A stretch of DNA of 64,000 nucleotides, taken from assembly GCF_900313065.1 (NCBI RefSeq), contig NZ_OMPU01000013.1, positions 186,001 through 250,000 of the forward strand, written 5' to 3'. This document shows positions 1 through 7,927 of this stretch, piece by piece (within the stretch, counting starts at the first letter, position 1; every line of letters starts with the position of its first letter). A model generated the notes under the pieces. That model was not told the origin of the DNA, ran no database searches, and saw only the letters and a list, made by a program, of their open reading frames with translations. A program made the position numbers and the translations under genes. The stretch is from Kiloniella sp. EL199. GTDB lineage: Bacteria; Pseudomonadota; Alphaproteobacteria; Kiloniellales; Kiloniellaceae.

Positions 1-761
1 ATAGGCATCTGAAAGATTAAAACACCCTGAAAACCATTTTGAGAAACAATCGGTGTTGACATAAAGCTGGCCGGGGCACCGTAACTTGGCTCATATGGGG
101 CAAAATCTATAAAGCTTACAGTTCCAGCCTTTTGATCGTTGAAAGCCGCTTTAAAAGCTTGGGCGAGGCCTGATTCTTTATATTTTCCGCTGTTCAGGTT
201 TGTAGCGTAATCAAGTTCCTTAAAAACACTGTAAACCACGTTGCCATCAACATCGACAAGGAAGACATCATAATATCCTCTTGCTTCCAGCATTTGACGG
301 AACCAGGGATGAAGCTGACGATGATCCGAATGATAAGAACCTTCTATGTCAGGACCATCATAGAGATGTTTTTCACCAATTTTTTCCGGATTGCCCTTTG
401 CATTTGTCGCTTCAGCAGTCGGATCATTAATGTAAATACCATGCAAGGATTTTAAAGGATCGGAATGTCTGTGTTTCTCGTCTTGAAAGCCAGCCGTAAA
501 GCTGGACATAGCATCTTGAACATAGCCATTAGCGGCTGAAACAGTAATATCTTCTTCAATGGAACTTAAATAATTCTGTAACGCGGATTTTCTGGCTTCG
601 CCGAGCGCTACAAGCGTTTTTTCTTCCATATAAACCAAGCTTGAAGAAGCGTTATTAACGCTGAATATCCCAATAGAAACAACGGATATCGCAGAAACAA
701 TCACAAAAAGAATTGGAAGTTTTCTCGATATTTTCATATCAAACAATTTTGAGATCGTCAT
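1..761 (-). CDS. Methyl-accepting chemotaxis protein, N-terminal sensor part (partial)
   Basis: The reading frame runs off the left edge, so only about 253 N-terminal residues are present. The likely ATG (759-761) has TAGGAGGG upstream (773-780); an in-frame GTG directly before it is an alternative. The protein starts with a short basic segment and a hydrophobic helix (LPILFVIVSAISVVSIGIF). An extracytoplasmic sensor domain follows, with YYDVFLVDVDGNVVYSVFK and later FMSTPIVSQNGFQGVLIFQM. That arrangement is typical of Cache-type sensors of chemoreceptors. The HAMP and methyl-accepting signalling domains would lie outside the window and cannot be checked, so a sensor kinase or diguanylate cyclase with the same sensor remains possible. 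Ligand unknown. Confidence 0.8.
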   Translation of the reverse strand, partial: MTISKLFDMKISRKLPILFVIVSAISVVSIGIFSVNNASSSLVYMEEKTLVALGEARKSALQNYLSSIEEDITVSAANGYVQDAMSSFTAGFQDEKHRHSDPLKSLHGIYINDPTAEATNAKGNPEKIGEKHLYDGPDIEGSYHSDHRQLHPWFRQMLEARGYYDVFLVDVDGNVVYSVFKELDYATNLNSGKYKESGLAQAFKAAFNDQKAGTVSFIDFAPYEPSYGAPASFMSTPIVSQNGFQGVLIFQMP

Positions 762-980
762 CACCCTTCAGGCCCTCCTAATATGCCTTGATTTGAACTA
801 ACCGCCTCCCCCTCAGCGTATGACTCTTTTCTGAGTGCGTGTAATTCAATAACCATCATGCATACCATGATATGCAAATATTCTTAATAAGAGCTTAACC
901 TGTGATCTTAATAGTAATGAACTTGATTAACTTCGAAATACCATCTATCTAACTGGAAATATAAACAAAAACAATTGATA

Positions 981-1160
981 GAGACCTCAGCAAAACGATC
1001 CACACAGAGAAAAAACCGAAATAGTATTTGGCACGAGTTAATTCACGCAAACATATCAAGATCAAAAAGAGAACAAATGGGAGCCAACTGGCAAAAATTA
1101 TACAAATCAACTCATAGTTTTATAATGAACGTAACCGCTGTAGAGTTTTGCTGAGGTCTC
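981..1160. mobile_element. 180-bp MITE-like element with 16-bp perfect terminal inverted repeats
   Basis: The ends are GAGACCTCAGCAAAAC (981-996) and its exact reverse complement GTTTTGCTGAGGTCTC (1145-1160). The element is flanked on both sides by the pentamer TGATA (976-980 and 1161-1165), which looks like a target-site duplication. No open frame of useful length lies inside, so it would have to be moved in trans by a full-length transposase that is not in this window. Ends beginning GAGACC resemble those of some IS4/IS5-type elements, but that is only an impression. Confidence 0.75.
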
Positions 1161-1237
1161 TGATAACAAATTAACAAATTTAAAAACAATAAACGTATTC
1201 ACCATCAGCTTGATTTACATTTACGACTAATTGATCA

Positions 1238-1699
1238 TTAACCGTTTAATATAGGAATAGACATTCCAACTTTTACTGAATCCATCACTATATTAGTTTT
1301 AAATTTATTTACCTCAGCATTCCCAAAGAAGTATTCCCTAGTAAATTTTTCATAATGCTGAATATCCCGTACCAATAAAACAATAATAAAATCCGCTTCA
1401 CCAGTTGTGTAATAACATTGCTGAACCTCTTCAGCCTGTCGCATACGCTTCTTGAAACCATCAAGTACGTTCAAATTTTCGCGCTCCAGACTGATTTCTG
1501 TGATGACAGTCATCGGATGGCCCAGTTTTTTCGGATCCAACAACGCCACCTCTGCCCTGATAACCCCGCTATCTTTTAGACGTTTCAGGCGTTTCTGAAC
1601 CGCTGCAGGAGATAAACCGATTTCAGCACTGATCCTTTCCGCTGTCATACGGCTATCTTTTTGCACATGGAAAAGAATTTTATGATCAAAGGTATCCAT
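1238..1699 (-). CDS. Lrp/AsnC family transcriptional regulator
   Basis: About 153 residues, the usual length of the family. The N-terminal winged helix-turn-helix (RISAEIGLSPAAVQKRLKRL) is followed by a C-terminal RAM/AsnC ligand-binding domain with the typical YYTTGEADFIIVLLVRD strand. I prefer the ATG at 1699, giving MDTFDHKIL, over a TTG four codons upstream at 1711. Family members are DNA-binding octamers or dimers that respond to amino acids. It is divergent from an M20 amidohydrolase and a diaminopropionate ammonia-lyase, so it probably controls that pair and itself, with a substrate or product amino acid as effector. The target and effector are inferred from position only. Confidence 0.93.
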   Translation of the reverse strand: MDTFDHKILFHVQKDSRMTAERISAEIGLSPAAVQKRLKRLKDSGVIRAEVALLDPKKLGHPMTVITEISLERENLNVLDGFKKRMRQAEEVQQCYYTTGEADFIIVLLVRDIQHYEKFTREYFFGNAEVNKFKTNIVMDSVKVGMSIPILNG

Positions 1700-1816
1700 T
1701 ATTATTTTCAACTCAAAAAAACTATAATATTATGAAATTAATATTCAATCATTTATAATTCAATGAATTTAGTAAACAATTCCCTATATTCTGATGCACC
1801 AAAATGAGAGGATTAA
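1700..1816. promoter_or_regulatory. Divergent control region between Lrp-type gene and amidohydrolase operon
   Basis: A very AT-rich stretch of about 117 bp that must hold both promoters. It contains imperfect palindromes built from ATGAA/TTCAT-like and AATT elements (about 1732-1775), as expected for Lrp-type sites. GAGAGG (1806-1811) is the ribosome binding site of the plus-strand operon. No single operator can be fixed from one sequence. Confidence 0.35.
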
Positions 1817-2989
1817 ATGATGACTGATGTCACTCCAGATGCATTTTTGCATCAAAAACAAGCCATGATCGACATACGTCATGATTTACATCGTAATCCT
1901 GAACTGGGGTTTGAAGAACATAGAACGGCACAAAAAATCGCTTCGGAACTCAAATCCTATGGCATGCAAGTCCATGAGAATATTGGCGGTACCGGCGTCG
2001 TTGGCATTCTAAGAAAAGGTGGCGGTAATCAGGCAATAGCATTAAGAGCCGATATGGATGCCCTCCCCATTCAAGAGACCAGTTCTCATCAATATCGTTC
2101 AACGGCAAGCGGGAAAATGCACGCCTGTGGACATGATGGGCATATCACCATGCTTTTAGGTGCGGCTCAATTCCTGTCTGAAAAACAAAACTTCAACGGT
2201 ACCGTTGTTTTTATCTTTCAACCCAATGAGGAAAATGGTCTGGGCGCGGCCGCTATGGTCAATGACGGGCTCCTTGAGAAATTTCCAGTAGATGAAATAT
2301 ATGGCCTTCATAATTTACCCGGCGTACCCTTAGGTGAATTCTCGACAAGGTCCGGCACAATTTGCTCCAGCGAAAGCCTGTTTGAAATTACAATAGAAGC
2401 ACGTGGCGGCCACTCTGCAATGCCACAAAAAGGAGTCGACGCAATTCTTGTCGGCTCAGAAATAGTGCAGGCCTTCCAGTCTATTGTGGCGCGAAAAATG
2501 GACCCGGGCTGCGGCGCTGTCGTTTCCATTACCGAATTTATTACAGATGGCCGCAGAAATGTTCTTCCCGGTTCTGCAATACTCAAAGGCGATGTTCGCG
2601 CACGCACACCAAACGATCGTGAACAGATTCAGAATCATATGCAACGCCTCTTGAATGGTATAACGCAAGGCCACGACGTCGAAGCAGGTTTTAGCTTCAG
2701 TACAGAATTTATCGAGACTATTAATTCCACTGAACAAACCCAAATCGCAATCCAAGCGGCCAAAAAAATAAGCGATAACGTCAACGGTGATCGGGAGCCC
2801 ATGTCATTTTCAGAAGATTTCGCTCTGTTTTCCCAGAAAAAGCCGGGTTGTTTTATTTTGATGGGCAACGGAACCAAAGGTGTCCATGGCAAACCCCTTC
2901 ACGCTTCTGATTATGACTTCAATGATGATGCACTTGCAATCGGCGCAGCCTTTTGGGCACAACTTGTTGCTAATCGCCTTCCTGAATGA
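1817..2989 (+). CDS. M20 family metallo-amidohydrolase (hippurate hydrolase/N-acyl-amino-acid deacylase type)
   Basis: 390 residues, normal for the M20D group. Visible motifs are HDLHRNPELGFEEHRTA (22-38), RADMDALPIQE (77-87), the metal-binding HACGHDGH (102-109), FIFQPNEENG (132-141, with the catalytic and ligand glutamates) and HGKPLHASDYDFNDDAL near the C-terminus. Such cytoplasmic enzymes hydrolyse N-acyl or N-aroyl amino acids. It is followed after 31 bp by a diaminopropionate ammonia-lyase and is divergent from an Lrp-type regulator. An acylated 2,3-diaminopropionate is therefore an attractive substrate, but the exact acyl amino acid is inference. Two ATGs are adjacent at the start; GAGAGG precedes them. 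Confidence 0.92.
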   Translation: MMTDVTPDAFLHQKQAMIDIRHDLHRNPELGFEEHRTAQKIASELKSYGMQVHENIGGTGVVGILRKGGGNQAIALRADMDALPIQETSSHQYRSTASGKMHACGHDGHITMLLGAAQFLSEKQNFNGTVVFIFQPNEENGLGAAAMVNDGLLEKFPVDEIYGLHNLPGVPLGEFSTRSGTICSSESLFEITIEARGGHSAMPQKGVDAILVGSEIVQAFQSIVARKMDPGCGAVVSITEFITDGRRNVLPGSAILKGDVRARTPNDREQIQNHMQRLLNGITQGHDVEAGFSFSTEFIETINSTEQTQIAIQAAKKISDNVNGDREPMSFSEDFALFSQKKPGCFILMGNGTKGVHGKPLHASDYDFNDDALAIGAAFWAQLVANRLPE

Positions 2990-3020
2990 TTTTGAACACT
3001 ACTTTAGTTAGGATAAATTT

Positions 3021-4202
3021 ATGTTTGTTGATTTTTCTGCTGATGCCATTAAACACGCTTCTTACACCCATCACACTGGAGAAGCTTTCAAAAGTGTTAT
3101 AACGCCGCAAGATTTTGCATATGCGTCCGATGAAATCATGACATGGGATGGTTATGCTGCCACACCTCTCTATCGTTTAGAGAACTTGGCCCAATCGCTT
3201 AATGTCCAAAATATTCTTTATAAGGACGAAGGACCAAGATTTGGTCTTGGATCATTCAAAGCCCTTGGTGGCGCCTATGCAGCCGCCAAGGTACTACAAC
3301 GAGAGCTGAAAAATAAATTCAATGAACAGGCATTCCTGTCAGATTTGCGCTCAGGCAAGTATGCCTCTTTGACAAAATCCATCACGCTTGTCTCTGCAAC
3401 AGATGGGAATCATGGCCGCTCTTTGGCTTGGGGCGCTCAAAAATTCGGTGCCGATTGCAAAATCTACATCCATTCAGAAGTTAGTGAAGAACGTGCCAAA
3501 GCAATGAGAAGTTATGGTGCCGATGTGATTCGCATAGATGGCGATTATGACGATTCGGTCCGCATCGCGAAAACCAATGCTGAAGAAAACGGTTGGTTTA
3601 TTGTCTCGGATACATCCTGGGAAAGCTACACACAACCGCCAACTGATGTGATGGCCGGTTATGGGGTTATGACGAACGAAATCATTCAGGAACTCTCCCC
3701 TCCTCCAAGTCATGTATTACTTCAAGGCGGGGTGGGTGGTCTCGCAGCTTCTGTTTGTGCAGCCTTACGTCAAAAATGGGGAAAAGAATCTCCACGCGTT
3801 ATCATTGTTGAACCAGATTTGGCCAATTGCCTCTACACAAGCGCCATCAAAGACACACTTACGTCCGTTCACATAACCGAAGAAACAATCATGGCTGGGT
3901 TATCCTGTGGCGAACCTTCTCCTCTGGCCTGGAACATCTTACGCGAAGAGGCATCCGATTTTCTATCCATACCGGATACGTTTATTGCACCTGCAATGAA
4001 GCTGCTCGCAAAACCAACAGGCAACGACCCTGCCATTGTAGCCGGAGAATCTGCTGTGGCTGGACTGGCTGCGATCATTGCTATTGCAAAGGATGAAACG
4101 CTTCGTAAAAACCTTGGTATCGAAACTGCCTCACAGATCTTGGTTATTGGATCAGAAGGCGCAACAGACAAAGCGCTCTACGACAAAATCATATCAAGCT
4201 AG
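3021..4202 (+). CDS. dpaL: Diaminopropionate ammonia-lyase
   Basis: 393 residues, close to the roughly 400 of YgeX/DpaL. This PLP fold-type II enzyme converts 2,3-diaminopropionate to pyruvate and two ammonia. The signature YKDEGPRFGLGSFKALGGAY (67-86) contains the probable PLP lysine K80. A SATDGNHGRSLAWGA substrate loop, a glycine-rich phosphate-binding LLQGGVGGLA and a C-terminal IGSEGATDKALY follow. The RFGLGSFKALGG context separates it from threonine dehydratases. It lies downstream of the M20 amidohydrolase in an apparent two-gene operon. Together they could deacylate and then deaminate an N-acyl diaminopropionate. Confidence 0.92.
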   Translation: MFVDFSADAIKHASYTHHTGEAFKSVITPQDFAYASDEIMTWDGYAATPLYRLENLAQSLNVQNILYKDEGPRFGLGSFKALGGAYAAAKVLQRELKNKFNEQAFLSDLRSGKYASLTKSITLVSATDGNHGRSLAWGAQKFGADCKIYIHSEVSEERAKAMRSYGADVIRIDGDYDDSVRIAKTNAEENGWFIVSDTSWESYTQPPTDVMAGYGVMTNEIIQELSPPPSHVLLQGGVGGLAASVCAALRQKWGKESPRVIIVEPDLANCLYTSAIKDTLTSVHITEETIMAGLSCGEPSPLAWNILREEASDFLSIPDTFIAPAMKLLAKPTGNDPAIVAGESAVAGLAAIIAIAKDETLRKNLGIETASQILVIGSEGATDKALYDKIISS

Positions 4203-4320
4203 TTCACAACAAGGCATTATCTGGCAATTGCTTGCGAAGATGGGGCTATACTGCTACCAAAGTGGAGGAAATTATCTCTACTAGCAGAGCCTCGCTTTCT
4301 TGGACAAAAGAACCGGATAA

Positions 4321-4983
4321 ATGCAAAAAGCTACACGTATCGCCCCCTCTATCCTTGCCGCTGATTTTTCCCAATTAGGACAAGAGATCCAACGTCTGGA
4401 TCAAGCCGGTGCAGATTACATTCATGTCGATATTATGGATGGGCACTTTGTCCCCAATATCTCATTTGGCCCCTCCATAACAAAAGCAGTTCGTCCGGTT
4501 ACAAAAAAACCGTTTGATGTTCATTTGATGATTTCACCCATTGATCTCTATATCGAAGCTTTTGTTGATGCCGGTGCAGATATCATCACTATTCACCCGG
4601 AAGCAGGACCTCACTTTCATCGTACAATTCAGCTTATTAAATCTTTGGGCGTAAAAGCTGGTCTGGCATTGAATCCGGGCACACCTGTAGATGTCGTAGA
4701 TCACGTTATAGAAGATCTTGACCTTCTGTTGGTTATGTCGGTGAACCCGGGTTTTGGTGGACAATCATTCATCCCCGGTGTTCTTGGGAAAATTTCAGCC
4801 CTGAGAAACAAAATTGATTCTCTTGGCAAAGATATAGATTTGGAAGTTGATGGCGGCATAAATTTCGAAACGGCGCCACTCGCTGTAGAGGCTGGTGCAG
4901 ATCTACTTGTTGCAGGTACCGCAACTTTCCGCGGAGGATCTGATAACTACGCACATAATATCAAAAAATTAAAGGGGCAATAA
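4321..4983 (+). CDS. rpe: Ribulose-phosphate 3-epimerase
   Basis: 220 residues, the standard length. This TIM-barrel metalloenzyme interconverts ribulose 5-phosphate and xylulose 5-phosphate in the pentose phosphate and Calvin cycles. Seen: APSILAADFSQLGQEI at the N-terminus, the metal-binding HVDIMDGHFVPNISFGP, VMSVNPGFGGQSFIP and LEVDGGINFETAPLAVEAGAD. The heparinase-like gene starts 12 bp after its stop. This neighbourhood, with purH further downstream, is common in alphaproteobacteria. Confidence 0.97.
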   Translation: MQKATRIAPSILAADFSQLGQEIQRLDQAGADYIHVDIMDGHFVPNISFGPSITKAVRPVTKKPFDVHLMISPIDLYIEAFVDAGADIITIHPEAGPHFHRTIQLIKSLGVKAGLALNPGTPVDVVDHVIEDLDLLLVMSVNPGFGGQSFIPGVLGKISALRNKIDSLGKDIDLEVDGGINFETAPLAVEAGADLLVAGTATFRGGSDNYAHNIKKLKGQ

Positions 4984-4995
4984 GAGCATTCGCCT

Positions 4996-6795
4996 ATGCA
5001 AGGCCCAAACCAAAGTCATAAACCAAATACTAAAAAAAACTCTGGCCGTTGGATAAATGGCCAGAGCAACCTTTCCGAACATATGGCTTCGTTCTTTAGG
5101 CTGCCCAATCCTGTTATTTTCGGGAAAATCGGGTACAAATCTAAATACCCCCTTCTCATCACCCCCTTTCATGACTGGCTACTAAGTCGCAAAGCTATTC
5201 CAAATTTGGCTTTTACCCCCACAGATCCATGGTTGGGAGACGCCAATAAAGGCAGGGCAATTCTGGCCGGGCAGATTGAGCTTGCGGGCCAGATTATTAA
5301 CAACCCGGCTCCGCTTTGGAATCCAGTAGGCGCGGAACCCGATTGGGTTAAAGAGTTTCATTCTTTCAACTGGTTAAGGTCTTTGCGCGCAGCAGCGGGG
5401 GATCAGGCCCGCCGGACAGCCCGTGAAATGCTCAATCTTTGGATTAAGGATAACAACCGATGGCATCATTTAACCTGGGAACCATCCATAACAGGATGCC
5501 GGCTATATAACTGGCTTGGTCATTATGAATTTATTGGCAGTTCTGCTGATATTGATCTTCGCCAACGTATTCATGACAGCCTTGCCAAACAGGGACAATA
5601 CCTCTCTGCCTGCTTACCTGCTGGTCTTACAGGCGTAGAGCTTATTCGCGCCATCAAAGGCCTTCTCTACGCGGGTGTTTGCTTACCAGAAGGAAGTACA
5701 TGGCTTAGACGTGCGCTAAATCTACTGGGCAAAGAACTTTCTCTACAAGTTTTACCCGATGGCGGCCATATACAAAGAAGTCCCCACATCCATCTGGAAG
5801 TTCTAAGGCATCTGATTGATATACGAGCCACACTACATGCCGGGAAAAAGGAAGTTCCTGGTTCAATAATCTCGGCAATTGAGTCCATGTCACCGGTTTT
5901 GAGAATGTTCCTGCATGGTGACGGCGGTTTGTGCCTTTTCAATGATTCAAACGAAGACCACGGCTGGCAAATTGATATGGTTTTGCGTCGCTCAGAAGGC
6001 AGAAAACAACCTTTGCTCGCCGCCCCGCAAAGCGGTTTTCAAAGGCTTCAATCCGGTCGTATCGTGGTAATTGTCGATGCTGGCGCTCCGCCACCTCCAG
6101 GTTATGACCTCACAGCTCATGCCGGAACCCTCAGTTTTGAAATGTCTGTAGGACGGGAACGGCTTATTACAAACTGTGGCGTTCACAGAAACCATCCTCA
6201 ATGGCGCTGGATACCAAGGGCAACAGCAGCACATACAACCCTGACACTTGCGGAAACAAATTCAGCCCATCTGACCCCACATGGTGGTCTCGCCAAACGC
6301 CCAGATAATGTTACCTGTCGCAGAGAAGAAGATAACAATGGTCAAGCTCGCTTGGAAATGTCGCATGATGGCTATTTAAACAAACTGGGCCTTTTTCATA
6401 ATCGCACCTTGATCGCCCTCGCAAAAGGCGAAGGAATTGAAGGTTGCGACAGCTTAAATTTCTCGGAAAATCTTGATGAAAGAGTACGCCAAGAATTTGC
6501 AACCCGTTTCCATTTACATTCCGACGTCAAAGCATCTCTCATTAACGGTGGCGATGCAGTATTATTAAGCCTGCAAAAAGGGGGCGGCTGGCAATTTTCC
6601 TGTGAAGGAGCAACCCTGTCACTGGAACCGAGTATTTACCTTGGAAAAGCAGGTGAAATCCGCCGCAGTCAACAAATCGTCTTGTCAGGTATAACAACCA
6701 GCACAAACAAGACAGAGATCAACTGGTCACTTGTCAGAGTAAACACAAAAAAATCTGCGAAAAAAAACAATCAATCAAATTTATGGGATCAATGA
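4996..6795 (+). CDS. Heparinase II/III family protein
   Basis: 599 residues. The N-terminal half is helical, with motifs such as LRSLRAAAGDQARRTAREM and WEPSITGCRLYNWLGH. The C-terminal half is a beta-rich heparinase II/III-like domain with HAGTLSFEMSVGRERLITNCG and HTTLTLAETNSAH. No signal peptide is obvious, so a cytoplasmic location or an atypical export route is possible. Family members are polysaccharide lyases, but the widely conserved alphaproteobacterial copy beside rpe and purH has no firmly established substrate that I know of. The stop codon overlaps the ATG of the next gene (ATGA at 6792-6795), suggesting translational coupling with the glycan genes. Confidence 0.88.
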   Translation: MQGPNQSHKPNTKKNSGRWINGQSNLSEHMASFFRLPNPVIFGKIGYKSKYPLLITPFHDWLLSRKAIPNLAFTPTDPWLGDANKGRAILAGQIELAGQIINNPAPLWNPVGAEPDWVKEFHSFNWLRSLRAAAGDQARRTAREMLNLWIKDNNRWHHLTWEPSITGCRLYNWLGHYEFIGSSADIDLRQRIHDSLAKQGQYLSACLPAGLTGVELIRAIKGLLYAGVCLPEGSTWLRRALNLLGKELSLQVLPDGGHIQRSPHIHLEVLRHLIDIRATLHAGKKEVPGSIISAIESMSPVLRMFLHGDGGLCLFNDSNEDHGWQIDMVLRRSEGRKQPLLAAPQSGFQRLQSGRIVVIVDAGAPPPPGYDLTAHAGTLSFEMSVGRERLITNCGVHRNHPQWRWIPRATAAHTTLTLAETNSAHLTPHGGLAKRPDNVTCRREEDNNGQARLEMSHDGYLNKLGLFHNRTLIALAKGEGIEGCDSLNFSENLDERVRQEFATRFHLHSDVKASLINGGDAVLLSLQKGGGWQFSCEGATLSLEPSIYLGKAGEIRRSQQIVLSGITTSTNKTEINWSLVRVNTKKSAKKNNQSNLWDQ

Positions 6796-7817
6796 CAGAG
6801 TTAATCCATATCCTGACAATATTTGCTATTTTTATGTTTTTGTCATGCATAGCAACGGCCATGCTTCGCAAAATACTCATAAAAAAAAGCATCCTTGATA
6901 ATCCAAATGAAAGAAGCAGTCATACAATCCCGACCCCACGAGGAGGAGGACTCGCCCTTATGGGAGTTTTGCTTCTTGGTTGGGCTGGGTACGGCGCTGC
7001 GTCATCAACACTCCTGCCCGGGTTTTGGTTTATCTTTACCGGTTCTATCGCTTTGATATCTGTTTCATGGCTGGACGATCTAAAGAACCTCTCACCAAAA
7101 TCTCGCTTATTAGTTCAAGTTATTGTTGTTTGCATGAGTTTATGGGGCATTACTCTTGATGGTCAGACAATTAAATTATTCCCAGAGATAGTTCCCCAAT
7201 GGCTGGATTACCTCTTCATTGCATTATCCTGGATCTGGTTTATTAACCTTTATAACTTCATGGATGGTATTGATGGTATAACCGGTGTCGAAACATCAAC
7301 CATAACATTAGGCCTTGTTCTCATCGCATCATACTACTCCTGGCAAACCGAAGCTCTTTATTTGCCCTTGTTTGTTCTGGCTGTCACAGCAGGTTTCTTA
7401 ATTTGGAACTGGGAACCTGCGGCCATATTTCTGGGGGATGTCGGTTCAATTCCATTGGGGTATATTCTGGGATGGTTTATGATCTTTCTCATCACAAAGG
7501 GCATGTGGGCTGCAGCTTTTATACTGCCTCTCTATTATCTATGTGATGCCACCCTAACACTGACAAAAAGAGCGATAAGAAAACAAAAAGTTTGGGAAGC
7601 TCATAAAGAACATTATTATCAAACTAGTGTGCAAAATGGTTTGAGCCATAAAACTGTTTCTCTTGTCATTTTCGCTTGTAACATAACCCTAATAGCCTTG
7701 GCATTGTTCCTGAGCGCTGATTACCCTTGGTATAGCCTCATAATTGCTCTGATTATTGTATTCAGCACAATGAAGCTATTGAAAAAAGGGAATCTGAGGA
7801 AAAGAAATCAAAATTAA
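6792..7817 (+). CDS. Glycosyl-1-phosphate transferase, MraY/WecA family
   Basis: About 341 residues with roughly ten to eleven membrane segments. I choose the ATG that overlaps the upstream stop (6792) over one three codons earlier (6783). Family motifs are visible: NPNERSSHTIPTPRGGG near the N-terminus, the catalytic aspartates in SWLDDLKNLSPKSRLLVQ, FMDGIDGITGVE, FLGDVGSIPLGY and a terminal AHKEHYYQ histidine box. Such inner-membrane enzymes load a HexNAc-1-phosphate onto undecaprenyl phosphate and so begin O-antigen, capsule or teichoic-type glycans. The downstream PglF/WbpM-type dehydratase suggests an amino-sugar such as QuiNAc or diNAcBac as the first sugar. That donor is inferred. Confidence 0.9.
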   Translation: MTELIHILTIFAIFMFLSCIATAMLRKILIKKSILDNPNERSSHTIPTPRGGGLALMGVLLLGWAGYGAASSTLLPGFWFIFTGSIALISVSWLDDLKNLSPKSRLLVQVIVVCMSLWGITLDGQTIKLFPEIVPQWLDYLFIALSWIWFINLYNFMDGIDGITGVETSTITLGLVLIASYYSWQTEALYLPLFVLAVTAGFLIWNWEPAAIFLGDVGSIPLGYILGWFMIFLITKGMWAAAFILPLYYLCDATLTLTKRAIRKQKVWEAHKEHYYQTSVQNGLSHKTVSLVIFACNITLIALALFLSADYPWYSLIIALIIVFSTMKLLKKGNLRKRNQN

Positions 7818-7927
7818 ACAATCAACAAAATGAATGCTTTCTGGCTATCTTTGATCATTGCCAGTAAGGTAAAACGCAACTTAATAGATCATTCTATATC
7901 ACCACGTATTGTCAGGAATAAGAACAT

